Shown: piece by piece, positions 25,165 through 33,796 of the stretch
Numbering within the stretch: the stretch's first letter is position 1
Layout of the letters: the number at the start of each line of letters is the position of its first letter
From: CADEDV01 sp964412375
GTDB lineage: Bacteria > Bacteroidota > Bacteroidia > Chitinophagales > Chitinophagaceae
NCBI GenBank assembly: GCA_964412375.1
Contig: CAYPOD010000013.1
Coordinates: forward strand, 12,657-76,656
DNA length: 64,000 nucleotides
Direction of reading: 5' to 3'
Program-made: the position numbers and the translations under genes
The notes under the pieces: model-generated
What the model was told of the DNA's origin: nothing
Seen by the model: the letters and a program-made list of their open reading frames with translations, nothing else
Databases searched by the model: none

Positions 25165-25247
25165 AAATGTTGCTTAAAAACCGAACTCCTGCCGTTAACA
25201 GGTGTTTGGTTACTACATATTGTATCAATGCTTACCGCAATTTAACG

Positions 25248-25278
25248 TTGAGCTTTAGCCGACCAGTTAGTAATTTTA
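25248..25278 (+). promoter_or_regulatory. Candidate promoter of the DUF5686 gene
   Basis: TTG at 25248-25250, a 20-base spacer and TAATTTTA at 25271-25278 fit the Bacteroidota -33/-7 pattern with one mismatch. The -7 box ends six bases before the ATG, so the transcript would be nearly leaderless. Confidence 0.45.
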
Positions 25279-25284
25279 GGGCCG

Positions 25285-27768
25285 ATGAAGTATTCTTTGC
25301 TGCTTCGTGTGCTGCTTTGGTGCGCCGGTTGGCTGTTGACTGTGCCCGTTTCTGCCCAGCAAAAAAGAATATCCGGTATTGTCAGGGATATGCACAGCGA
25401 TGAACGCATTCCCTTTGCCTCTGTGAGCTTTAAAAACGCTACCATCGGAAAGTTCACCGATTCTGCCGGCACCTTTTCTTTTATTTTACCGGCCTGGCCG
25501 TCTGACACACTGGAGATCACCTGTGTGGGTTATCAACCCTTTTCTTTTCCCATTATTTTATCAAAGGACAGCATACTGGCAGACATTAAAATGGAAAGGG
25601 GAACCTTCAATGAAGGGGTAAAAGTGAAAGTGAAAGTGAATAAAGGCTTGTTGCTTTGGCGGAGGATCGTTAAAAACAAACCATTGAATGACCGCTACCG
25701 TTTCGAAAATTTTTCTTACGAGTTATACAACAAGCTTGAGCTCGATATCAAGAACATCAACTTTGAAAAATTCGGTCGTTTCCGGCCGCTAAGACCAATC
25801 AGCGACCTGATCAACCAGAATGTTGACAGCGCCGAAGGCCTGAAATACCTCCCTGCCTATCTGACCGAGGCGCTCTCGGATTATTATTACCAAAAAAAAC
25901 CAAAGAAACGCAGAGAGATCATCAAAGCGGCCAACACCAATGGTGTGAAAAACGAAAGCATGATGAAGCAGTTAGGCGGTATGGACCAGGTGGTGAATGT
26001 GTATAACAATTTTATCCCGGTGATGGATAAACAATTTGTAAGCCCCATCAGTGATAACGGCGATTTTTATTACAATTACCGGGTGGTGGATACACAGTTC
26101 ATCAGCAACCGGCGATTTTATCACCTGGTGTTCACACCCAAGAGGGCCGGCACCAACACTTTTGAAGGTGACTGCTGGGTAAATGACAGCAGCTTTGCCA
26201 TCATGAAAATGAACCTGCGGCTGGGCAAAGTAGCTAATGTAAATTTTATAGAGAACCTCAGTCTTATCCAGGAGTATAATCTTATTAATGACTCCACCTG
26301 GTTTTTGTCGAAAGATAAGTTTGTGATTGATCTTTCCCCTTTGGGTAAAGACAAACCCGGTTTTATCGGCCGCAAAACAACTACCTACAGGAATGTGGTG
26401 GTAAATGATCTGTCGGTGACTGCAGAACTTGATAAAAATAAAATACTGGAAGAAGTGATCACCCTGGAGGGTGCCGATGAAAAAAATAAAGCTTTCTGGA
26501 GTGAATCACGGCATGAAGAACTGACCCGTAATGAGGCCGGTATCATCAGGATGATTGATACGTTAATGAATGCCCCCGTATTCCAGCGTTTCACCAAAAC
26601 CATGAATTTTATTGCGACTGGCTATCTTAACAAAGGTAATTTCCAGTTAGGGCCGTGGTTTAACTGGATCACGGCAAATGGCTGGGAAGGGTTTCGTACA
26701 CGATTTGACCTGGCCAGTAATAAACGTTTTGACAAATACTGGTGGTGGCACACATACCTTGCCTATGGTTTCGGTGATAAGAAACTGAAAGGAAAAGCAG
26801 AACTGTTCTTTCTTCCCAAAAAAGATCCGCGTCTTTATTTATATGCTTCTTACACTGACGATCTTGATTTCGGGCAGAATTATTATGGTGAGGTAACGCA
26901 GGATAATGTCTTTGCCCTTGCCATACGCAAACAAAATGTGCCTATCAAATTCATGAAAGTGCAGGAAAAACGTTTTGAGTTTTTTAATGAAACAAAATCC
27001 GGTTTTTCCACCCTGTTCACAGCCACCCATAAAAATTATACTCCCCTCCGGAATTTAGTGCCGAAAGATTCTTTTATTGTCAACAACGGACGAAACCCCT
27101 TAGGCAGTTTTGAAGTATCGCTCCGGTTGCGTTTTGCGTATCTTGAAAAATTCTTAGAGAATCATTTCTTTCGCACCAGCCTCGGCAGTTCCTATCCCAT
27201 TGGCGAAGTTTTTATCAGCAGAGGGTTTTCAGGGGTGTTCAAAAGCAATTACAAATTCACCAAGCTGTCCTTTAATGTGTCGGACAATATAAAAATCCCG
27301 CCGCTGGGTTCTATTTCTTTACTGGCTTATGGCGGCAAAACATTCGGCACACTCCCGTATATGCTGCTGGATGTGGCTCCGGGAAATGAATTGTATTATT
27401 ACAACAAGTATGCATTCAACATGATGAACCGCTGGGAGTTTATCCATGACCGCTATGCCGGGCTGAATATTGAACACATTGTAGGAAATGGGCTGTTTCG
27501 TTTTTTTCCAAAACTGAAATTCCGGCAATTATGGACAGCAAAACTATTTTGGGGAGGATTGAGTGATGCAAACAAGGTGCTTAACTTTAAACAGGGCCAT
27601 AATTTTCAGACACTGGATGGCAAAACATACCTTGAACTCGGAACAGGCATTGACAATATCCTGAAAGTGCTACGGATAGATTTTATCTGGCGGCCGCTGC
27701 CAGGCAAGATACCCGAACTAAGCAACAGAAAATTTGCAGTGTTTGGCAGTTTCAGATTGGGTTTTTAA
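25285..27768 (+). CDS. DUF5686 outer-membrane protein with carboxypeptidase-regulatory-like domain
   Basis: An 827-residue protein. Signal peptide at 1-24 (ending VSAQQ). Residues about 27-110 are a CarboxypepD_reg-like beta-sandwich (ISGIVRDMHSDERIPFASVS, then ITCVGYQPF). The rest matches the DUF5686 layout, an alpha/beta region followed by a predicted outer-membrane barrel ending in aromatic FRLGF. Such proteins are common single genes in Bacteroidota without a known function. Its stop shares the TTAA with the convergent glpR gene. Confidence 0.85.
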   Translation: MKYSLLLRVLLWCAGWLLTVPVSAQQKRISGIVRDMHSDERIPFASVSFKNATIGKFTDSAGTFSFILPAWPSDTLEITCVGYQPFSFPIILSKDSILADIKMERGTFNEGVKVKVKVNKGLLLWRRIVKNKPLNDRYRFENFSYELYNKLELDIKNINFEKFGRFRPLRPISDLINQNVDSAEGLKYLPAYLTEALSDYYYQKKPKKRREIIKAANTNGVKNESMMKQLGGMDQVVNVYNNFIPVMDKQFVSPISDNGDFYYNYRVVDTQFISNRRFYHLVFTPKRAGTNTFEGDCWVNDSSFAIMKMNLRLGKVANVNFIENLSLIQEYNLINDSTWFLSKDKFVIDLSPLGKDKPGFIGRKTTTYRNVVVNDLSVTAELDKNKILEEVITLEGADEKNKAFWSESRHEELTRNEAGIIRMIDTLMNAPVFQRFTKTMNFIATGYLNKGNFQLGPWFNWITANGWEGFRTRFDLASNKRFDKYWWWHTYLAYGFGDKKLKGKAELFFLPKKDPRLYLYASYTDDLDFGQNYYGEVTQDNVFALAIRKQNVPIKFMKVQEKRFEFFNETKSGFSTLFTATHKNYTPLRNLVPKDSFIVNNGRNPLGSFEVSLRLRFAYLEKFLENHFFRTSLGSSYPIGEVFISRGFSGVFKSNYKFTKLSFNVSDNIKIPPLGSISLLAYGGKTFGTLPYMLLDVAPGNELYYYNKYAFNMMNRWEFIHDRYAGLNIEHIVGNGLFRFFPKLKFRQLWTAKLFWGGLSDANKVLNFKQGHNFQTLDGKTYLELGTGIDNILKVLRIDFIWRPLPGKIPELSNRKFAVFGSFRLGF

Positions 27769-28529
27769 ACTATTGTTACTTCAATTCCTAACCCTTTCAG
27801 GGTTTCGAGCATGTGATCAGAAATACCTTTATCGGTTATTACCTGTTCCACATCTTCCAGTCCACATATTCTTCCAAAACCTCTTTTGCCAAACTTGGAA
27901 GAGTCGGCGAGCACAATGGTTTTTTGCGAAGCAGCAATCATTTTGCGGTTCAGTTGTGCTTCCTGGATATGTGTAGTGGTCAATCCAAAATCAGGGTCAA
28001 TACCATCTACTCCTAAAAACAATTTGCTGCAGGAAAAATCGTCCAGCACTTTCTCGGCATACATACCAGTGGCGGAAGAAGAGCTTTTACGCAACACCCC
28101 GCCTAACACCAATACTTCAATCTCCGTGTAATGGTTTAACTCCATCGCTACGTTCAATGCAGCCGTGATCACAGTGAGTGTTCCCTGTGGTTTAATATTT
28201 CTTGCCAGTGAAAGAACCGTGGTGCCCGATGCAATGATGATACAATCATTCGGTTCCACCAGCTTTGCTGCTGCAGCGCCAATATCCATTTTTTCTTCTG
28301 CCCTGATCTTTTCTTTCTCATTCACGGGTCTGTCCACTGTATAGGGATTGCTTGAAGTGCCACCGCCATGGGTGCGGTACAAAAGATGCTTATCTTCTAA
28401 TTGTTTCAGGTCTTTCCGGATGGTGACCGAAGAAACATTCAGATCCCGGCACAGATCCAGCACATTTACTTTTCCCTCTTTTTTCAATTTAGATAGAATG
28501 AATTGGTGCCTTTCAGCTAAAGTGCTCAT
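27765..28529 (-). CDS. glpR: DeoR-family repressor, GlpR type
   Basis: A 254-residue DeoR-family regulator. The N-terminal winged helix carries the typical recognition helix SSVTIRKDLKQLE (about residues 33-45) and RTHGGG. The C-terminal DeoR sensor domain has the sugar-phosphate binding features IIIASGTTVLSLARNI and FLGVDGID. It is divergent from glpD, which is its likely target along with the downstream locus; the usual inducer is glycerol-3-phosphate. ATG 28529 was chosen over an upstream in-frame ATG at 28559, because it opens the usual STLAERHQFIL start and the promoter box overlaps the upstream ATG. The symbol is assigned from context. Confidence 0.85.
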   Translation of the reverse strand: MSTLAERHQFILSKLKKEGKVNVLDLCRDLNVSSVTIRKDLKQLEDKHLLYRTHGGGTSSNPYTVDRPVNEKEKIRAEEKMDIGAAAAKLVEPNDCIIIASGTTVLSLARNIKPQGTLTVITAALNVAMELNHYTEIEVLVLGGVLRKSSSSATGMYAEKVLDDFSCSKLFLGVDGIDPDFGLTTTHIQEAQLNRKMIAASQKTIVLADSSKFGKRGFGRICGLEDVEQVITDKGISDHMLETLKGLGIEVTIV

Positions 28530-28556
28530 ACCGGTGATATTTCTGTTTAGTCTGTT

Positions 28557-28585
28557 CAATTTATACAGATACTATTGAATTTCAA
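28557..28585 (-). promoter_or_regulatory. Candidate glpR promoter
   Basis: On the minus strand TTG (28583-28585), a 19-base spacer and TAAATTG (28557-28563) resemble the Bacteroidota TTG-N19-TAnnTTTG promoter with one T missing. It would start the glpR transcript about 25 bases before ATG 28529. Confidence 0.5.
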
Positions 28586-28626
28586 AAGATAAAATGCCAA
28601 TTACCCTGTTTTTCCGGCAAGAAATG

Positions 28627-28636
28627 AATCGAAATA
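28627..28636. promoter_or_regulatory. Second GlpR half-site
   Basis: AATCGAAATA repeats exactly the right half of the operator at 28715-28741. It lies between the glpR and glpD promoter candidates, and its own left half is poorly kept, so it may be a weaker or auxiliary site. Confidence 0.5.
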
Positions 28637-28642
28637 GATTGG

Positions 28643-28672
28643 TTGCAAAATTGTTCATAGATATTTCATTTG
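28643..28672 (+). promoter_or_regulatory. Candidate glpD promoter
   Basis: TTG at 28643-28645, a 19-base spacer and TTCATTTG at 28665-28672 (one mismatch to TAnnTTTG) form the best promoter candidate for glpD. The operator palindrome lies 43 bases downstream in the leader, a position suited to repression. Confidence 0.45.
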
Positions 28673-28714
28673 GCACAAATAAATATTTCTCCTACTTTCA
28701 TTTTATTGTTTTTG

Positions 28715-28741
28715 TATTTCGATTCAAAATAAATCGAAATA
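28715..28741. promoter_or_regulatory. GlpR-type operator palindrome upstream of glpD
   Basis: TATTTCGATT (28715-28724) and AATCGAAATA (28732-28741) are perfect inverted repeats with a 7-base spacer. The TTCG/CGAA core is the one found in E. coli GlpR operators. It sits 21 bases before the glpD ATG, between the divergent repressor and its presumed target. Confidence 0.8.
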
Positions 28742-28762
28742 TTCTGAAATACCAAACAACTG

Positions 28763-30349
28763 ATGGAGGCTACTGACAGAACATATTTTCCTGATAGAAA
28801 TGTATACCTCGCAAAACTGGGTACTCCCGGAAAAGAATGGGATATACTGGTGATTGGGGGTGGCGCAACCGGGCTGGGAATTGCCCTTGATGCCGTTGCC
28901 CGTGGTTATAGTTGCCTTTTAGTAGAACAGGCCGATTTTGCCAAAGGCACCTCCAGCCGCAGTACCAAACTAGTGCATGGTGGCGTTCGCTACCTGGCAC
29001 AAGGCGATGTTCGTTTAGTGCGGGAAGCCAGCATTGAAAGAGGCTTGTTACACCGTAATGCTCCCCACCTGGTAAAAGATCAAACCTTTATTGTTCCTGT
29101 TTATAGTTTATGGGACCGGTTGAAATACACAATCGGTTTAAAATTATATGACCGTATTGCGGGTAAACTTCGCTTAGGTCCTTCCGTTTTCATTTCACGA
29201 AAAGAAGCCATCAAAAAACTACCGGCTCTGCAAACAAAAGGGTTAAAAGGTGGTGTGCTTTATCACGACGGACAGTTTGACGATTCACGACTGGCTATTA
29301 ACCTTGTTCAAACGATATGGGAAAATGGAGGGGATGCTGTTAATTATGTAAAAGTGGTGGGTTTGCTGAAATCAGGTGACGGAAAAATAAACGGGGCCAC
29401 CTGTATAGATACAGAAACGAACCGGTCTTTTACATTTGCTGCCAAATCGGTGGTGAATGCCACGGGTGTCTTTGTAGATGATATCCTCCAGATGGATAAA
29501 CCCGGCAGTGAAAAAACAATTTGTGTAAGCCAGGGTGTTCATATTGTTCTTGACAAAAGCTTTTACCCCTCTTCCGATGCTTTAATGATCCCTGAAACAA
29601 GCGATGGTCGTGTGTTATTTGCCGTACCCTGGCATGATAAAGTGGTAGTAGGTACTACCGACACCCCTGTGGAAGAAGCTTCGCTTGAACCCAAAGCCCT
29701 TGAAAAAGAAATAGATTTTATTCTTGACACAGCAGGAAGTTACTTAAACAATAAACCGAAACGAAGTGATGTGTTGAGCGTATTTGCTGGTTTGCGTCCT
29801 CTAGCAGCTCCCAAAAAAGGAGAACAAAAAACCAAAGAGATCTCCCGCAGTCATAAGATCATTGTATCCGGATCAAAACTTTTCACCATTCTGGGTGGCA
29901 AATGGACCACGTTTCGCAAAATGGGTGAAGACATGGTCAACCGGATTGAAAAAGAAATGCACTGGCCGCATAAAAAACCAGGTTCGGCTTCAGTGCAAGT
30001 GCACGGCTACTCCACCATTGGAAGCTGGGACGACCCTTTCTATTTCTATGGCAGTGATGCTGCCTTATTGCGGAAGCAAATCAACGGAACAGCCGATCAG
30101 TGGCTTAGTGAAGAATTGAGAATACATGAACAACAGGTGATCTGGGCAGTGAAAAATGAAATGGCGAGGACAGTGGAAGATGTTTTGGCCAGGAGAACAA
30201 GGGCTTTATTGCTGAATGCCAAAGAAAGCCGTCGCATAGCGCCGCAGGTAGCTTCCATCATGGCTGCTGTGCTGGGCAAAGATGAACAATGGCAAAAGCA
30301 ACAAGTAAAAGAATTTAATCAATTGTCCGAGCAATATATCCTGAATTAA
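28763..30349 (+). CDS. glpD: Glycerol-3-phosphate dehydrogenase, FAD-dependent
   Basis: A 528-residue flavoenzyme that oxidises sn-glycerol-3-phosphate to dihydroxyacetone phosphate and passes electrons to the quinone pool at the inner membrane. It shows the FAD-binding GGGATGLGIALDAVARGY, then SSRSTKLVHGGVRYL, VVGTTDTPVE and the C-terminal alpha-helical domain (RTRALLLNAKESRRI). Full length. It is divergent from glpR with the operator between them, and is followed on the same strand by the SusCD locus. Confidence 0.96.
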   Translation: MEATDRTYFPDRNVYLAKLGTPGKEWDILVIGGGATGLGIALDAVARGYSCLLVEQADFAKGTSSRSTKLVHGGVRYLAQGDVRLVREASIERGLLHRNAPHLVKDQTFIVPVYSLWDRLKYTIGLKLYDRIAGKLRLGPSVFISRKEAIKKLPALQTKGLKGGVLYHDGQFDDSRLAINLVQTIWENGGDAVNYVKVVGLLKSGDGKINGATCIDTETNRSFTFAAKSVVNATGVFVDDILQMDKPGSEKTICVSQGVHIVLDKSFYPSSDALMIPETSDGRVLFAVPWHDKVVVGTTDTPVEEASLEPKALEKEIDFILDTAGSYLNNKPKRSDVLSVFAGLRPLAAPKKGEQKTKEISRSHKIIVSGSKLFTILGGKWTTFRKMGEDMVNRIEKEMHWPHKKPGSASVQVHGYSTIGSWDDPFYFYGSDAALLRKQINGTADQWLSEELRIHEQQVIWAVKNEMARTVEDVLARRTRALLLNAKESRRIAPQVASIMAAVLGKDEQWQKQQVKEFNQLSEQYILN

Positions 30350-30568
30350 AACAACGGTCACATGATGAAAAGATGCTATAGCTGAAAATTAATGATACCG
30401 TAACAACAACCAACGATCGCTTATATGAAAAGTTTATTCTTTTGCCGCACGGAAAAAAGAAAACAGGTTGCCCTGCTGCATCACCTGCTCCTTATCCTTC
30501 ATCTTTTTTCCCACAGGTTGCCGGCCCTAACTATTTATCAACAATTCAAATTCAATAATCAATCGCTT

Positions 30569-33500
30569 ATGAGATCGCTAACTATTGCCACTAGAATGAT
30601 GGCAGGAGCAACAAGGCTTGCCTGCTGTTGTTTGCTGCTGATGACAACATTGTTTGTCAGCGCCCAGCAGAAAACGATCACCGGCACCATTAAAAATGCC
30701 GAAGATGACACTCCGCTTGTAAACGCTACGGTATTGGTGAAAGGAACCGCCATTGGCACTTCTACCAATGAAAAAGGTGTTTATACAATCAGAGCCGCAG
30801 CGAACCAGGTTTTATTAGTATCAGCTGTTGGCTTTGCTGCCAAAGAAGAGAGAGTGGGAAACCGGGATGTGATCAATTTCACTTTGAGTAATTCATCCAC
30901 AGAATTGACAGGAGTTGTTGTAACAGCGCTTGGCATTAAAAGGGAAGAAAAAGCATTAGGCTATGCGACCACTACGGTAAAAGGAGAGCAACTGACCAGT
31001 GCTTTATCCGGCAACTGGACAGATGCATTATCCGGCAAAGTGGCAGGTTTAAATCTTGTTCGCTCCAATGGCGGACCTACGGGATCCAACAAAATCATTC
31101 TCCGTGGCGAAAACAACCTGACAGGAGATAATGAAGCATTGATTGTGGTAGATGGCGTTATCATCAACCAGGGAAGTGGTCGTCGCAGCAGTATTGCAGG
31201 CGAAGCCGCCTATGGAACAGGCAGTGATAACATGCCTGCTGATTACGGAAGCAGTCTCAACGATATTAACCCGGAGGACATTGAAACAGTTACTGTGCTG
31301 AAAGGACCAGGTGCTGCAGCGCTTTATGGTGAAAGGGCTGCCAACGGCGCTATTGTCATCACAACGAAATCAGGCGGCAATAAACGTAAAGGAATTGGCA
31401 TCACTTTTAATTCGAATGTCTCCATAGAACAGCCCAACCGCTGGCCGGATATGCAGTTTGAATACGGACAAGGATTAGACGGCGCACCTTACTATTCATT
31501 TGGCGCATCACCCGATGGTGCCAGCACCAGCGCTACCAGTTCTGCCTATGGACCAAGATTCAATGGACAGATGTTTTACCAGTTTGATCCGGTAACACAG
31601 GCAAGAGGTACAGAAAGAACACCCTGGGTGCCATATCCTAATAAAATAAGAGAGTATTTCAACACCGGTCACACCGTTACCAACAGCATCAGTGTCAGTG
31701 GCGGAACAGAAAATACATCAGCCCGTTTTTCACTCACCAATGTTTCAAACAAATGGATCATACCCAACACCGGCTACAAACGCAATACAATAGCTCTGTC
31801 TGTAAATTCAAAAGTCAACGACAAACTTCAGATAGCCGCCAAAGTGAATTACACCAATAAATGGAGTGATAACCTGCCCGGAAATGGTTATGGCAACCAG
31901 TCTATCATGTACTGGTTTATTTTCTGGCAGCCCAATGCAGACCTCGATTGGTTAAAAAATTATTGGGTGAACGGGCAGGAAGGAAGAAGAATTCTTTATC
32001 CCTACAGCACTTTTCCTGAAAATCCCTATGCCGTGGCACATGAATTCATCAATCGTTCCAACAGGCATGGTGTAACAGGAAGCCTGCAGGCCACCTACAA
32101 TTTTACCAAAGATCTCAGCCTGATGCTGAGAACTTCTATGGACATGAGTTATGAAGAAAGAGCACAGGAACGGCCTTATGATGCCGGTACAAGATTTCAA
32201 AAAGGAAGTTTCCGCACACAAAACATCTTCTCCATGGAAGCCAGCAGTGATTTCCTGCTGAAGTATGCCAAGAAGGTGAACAGTGATTTTGATTTTTCCA
32301 TAACTGCCGGTGGAAGTATGCTCCGAAATAAATATAACAGGGATGAAGTGAGGGCCGACTCATTGACTTACCCGGGGGTTTATTCTATGTCAAACAGCGC
32401 CGGGCCATTGGTTACGCTGCCCTGGAGTAGCAAATATGCTATCAACAGTTTCTATGGCATCATCACCGCAGCCTATAAAAACTTCCTGTTCTTTGATGCC
32501 ACAGGCAGGCAGGACTGGAACAGTGTGCTGGCAACACCCCGCAGAACTGAAAACGCCGGTTTCTTTTATCCTTCCGCCAATATCAGTTTTATAGCTTCCG
32601 AAGTGATGAAACTGCCCGCTGCTGTTGATTTTGCAAAATTCAGGTTCTCTGTTTCCGGTGTTGGCGGCGGCGGAACGATTCCTTATCGGACAGCATTCGC
32701 CTATTCTCCCGCCGGTAGTCTCTTTGATGGTGGTTTGCAAAACCCGGCCACATTGGCCAATCCTGACCTGAAACCCCTGCGTACCATCACCTATGAAGCA
32801 GGAACAGAGTTCAGAATGCTCAAAAATCGTTTAGGTGCAGATATCGCTGTTTATGTAGGCAATACCAAAAATCAAATCTTAGAAAGAGTGATTGATCGTT
32901 CTTCGGGTTATACAAGAGCCATCATCAATGCTGGCCGTGTCAATAACAAAGGAGTGGAAGTGGCGATCAACGGAACACCTGTTTCAGCAAAAAGTGGTTT
33001 CAAATGGAAGAGCAGCATAGTATTTTCTTCCAACCGTAACCAGATTGCTGAATTAGCCGACAGTTCTGTTGTATTGCGCAACGGACCAGTTGGCGGCGGA
33101 CAGATCGTAGCTAAAGTGGGAGGCGGCATGGGTGATCTCTATGGCCGTGGCTATGTACGTGCCCCGGACGGACAAGTGGTGTATGATGCCACTACCGGTT
33201 TTGCCCAAATATCCCAGGATGTTGTTTATCTCGGTAACACATTGCCCAAAGGAAGACTGGGTTTAATAAATGAGTTCTCATTCAAAGGTTTTACGCTGAA
33301 TTTGCAGTTTGACGGGCAATGGGGCGCCGTAGGTCATTCACTGACACACTATAAAATGGCTGAGCAGGGCAAACTCACCAAAACATTACCCGGCCGTTAC
33401 AATGGCATCATCGGCAACGGTGTGGTGTTTGATGCCGCCAGCAATAAGTATATACCCAACACAACCATTGCCACAGATATTGATGAATATTATCGTTCAC

Positions 33501-33784
33501 ACTGGGGCATTGATAATGCAGAAGGAAGCACCTTCAGAACTGATTTTATCAAATTCAGGGAAGCAAGACTTGATTACTCCTTTAACGCAAGACTGATAAA
33601 AAAACTGGGATTACAGCGCCTGACATTTGGTGTATATGGCCGCAACCTTTTTATCTGGTCTAACTGGCCGGCATTTGACCCTGAGTTTGGAACCCTGGCA
33701 GGAACTGATATAGTAAACGGGTTTGAGATAGGGCAATTTCCTTCCACCCGGACCATGGGCTTTAACCTGATTGTAGGACTTTAA
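30569..33784 (+). CDS. SusC/RagA-family TonB-dependent outer-membrane transporter
   Basis: A 1071-residue transporter. From ATG 30569 there is a signal peptide (LACCCLLLMTTLFVSAQ), a CarboxypepD_reg-like domain (ITGTIKNAEDDTPLVNATV), the SusC plug (ALIVVDGVIIN, AALYGERAANGAIVITTKSG) and a 22-strand barrel ending MGFNLIVGL. An earlier ATG at 30425 would add 48 residues that do not look like a signal peptide. It imports ligands handed over by the SusD lipoprotein, powered by TonB. Its neighbours (glpD, phosphodiesterases, glpK) suggest a glycerophosphodiester or related ligand; that is inference. Confidence 0.95.
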   Translation: MRSLTIATRMMAGATRLACCCLLLMTTLFVSAQQKTITGTIKNAEDDTPLVNATVLVKGTAIGTSTNEKGVYTIRAAANQVLLVSAVGFAAKEERVGNRDVINFTLSNSSTELTGVVVTALGIKREEKALGYATTTVKGEQLTSALSGNWTDALSGKVAGLNLVRSNGGPTGSNKIILRGENNLTGDNEALIVVDGVIINQGSGRRSSIAGEAAYGTGSDNMPADYGSSLNDINPEDIETVTVLKGPGAAALYGERAANGAIVITTKSGGNKRKGIGITFNSNVSIEQPNRWPDMQFEYGQGLDGAPYYSFGASPDGASTSATSSAYGPRFNGQMFYQFDPVTQARGTERTPWVPYPNKIREYFNTGHTVTNSISVSGGTENTSARFSLTNVSNKWIIPNTGYKRNTIALSVNSKVNDKLQIAAKVNYTNKWSDNLPGNGYGNQSIMYWFIFWQPNADLDWLKNYWVNGQEGRRILYPYSTFPENPYAVAHEFINRSNRHGVTGSLQATYNFTKDLSLMLRTSMDMSYEERAQERPYDAGTRFQKGSFRTQNIFSMEASSDFLLKYAKKVNSDFDFSITAGGSMLRNKYNRDEVRADSLTYPGVYSMSNSAGPLVTLPWSSKYAINSFYGIITAAYKNFLFFDATGRQDWNSVLATPRRTENAGFFYPSANISFIASEVMKLPAAVDFAKFRFSVSGVGGGGTIPYRTAFAYSPAGSLFDGGLQNPATLANPDLKPLRTITYEAGTEFRMLKNRLGADIAVYVGNTKNQILERVIDRSSGYTRAIINAGRVNNKGVEVAINGTPVSAKSGFKWKSSIVFSSNRNQIAELADSSVVLRNGPVGGGQIVAKVGGGMGDLYGRGYVRAPDGQVVYDATTGFAQISQDVVYLGNTLPKGRLGLINEFSFKGFTLNLQFDGQWGAVGHSLTHYKMAEQGKLTKTLPGRYNGIIGNGVVFDAASNKYIPNTTIATDIDEYYRSHWGIDNAEGSTFRTDFIKFREARLDYSFNARLIKKLGLQRLTFGVYGRNLFIWSNWPAFDPEFGTLAGTDIVNGFEIGQFPSTRTMGFNLIVGL

Positions 33785-33796
33785 ACTTTTGAAACA

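Noticed and set aside
30425..30568. N-terminal extension of the SusC protein from ATG 30425
   Set aside because: The added 48 residues do not form a signal peptide, while ATG 30569 opens a normal one. Not fully excluded because a shared 10-mer precedes 30425.
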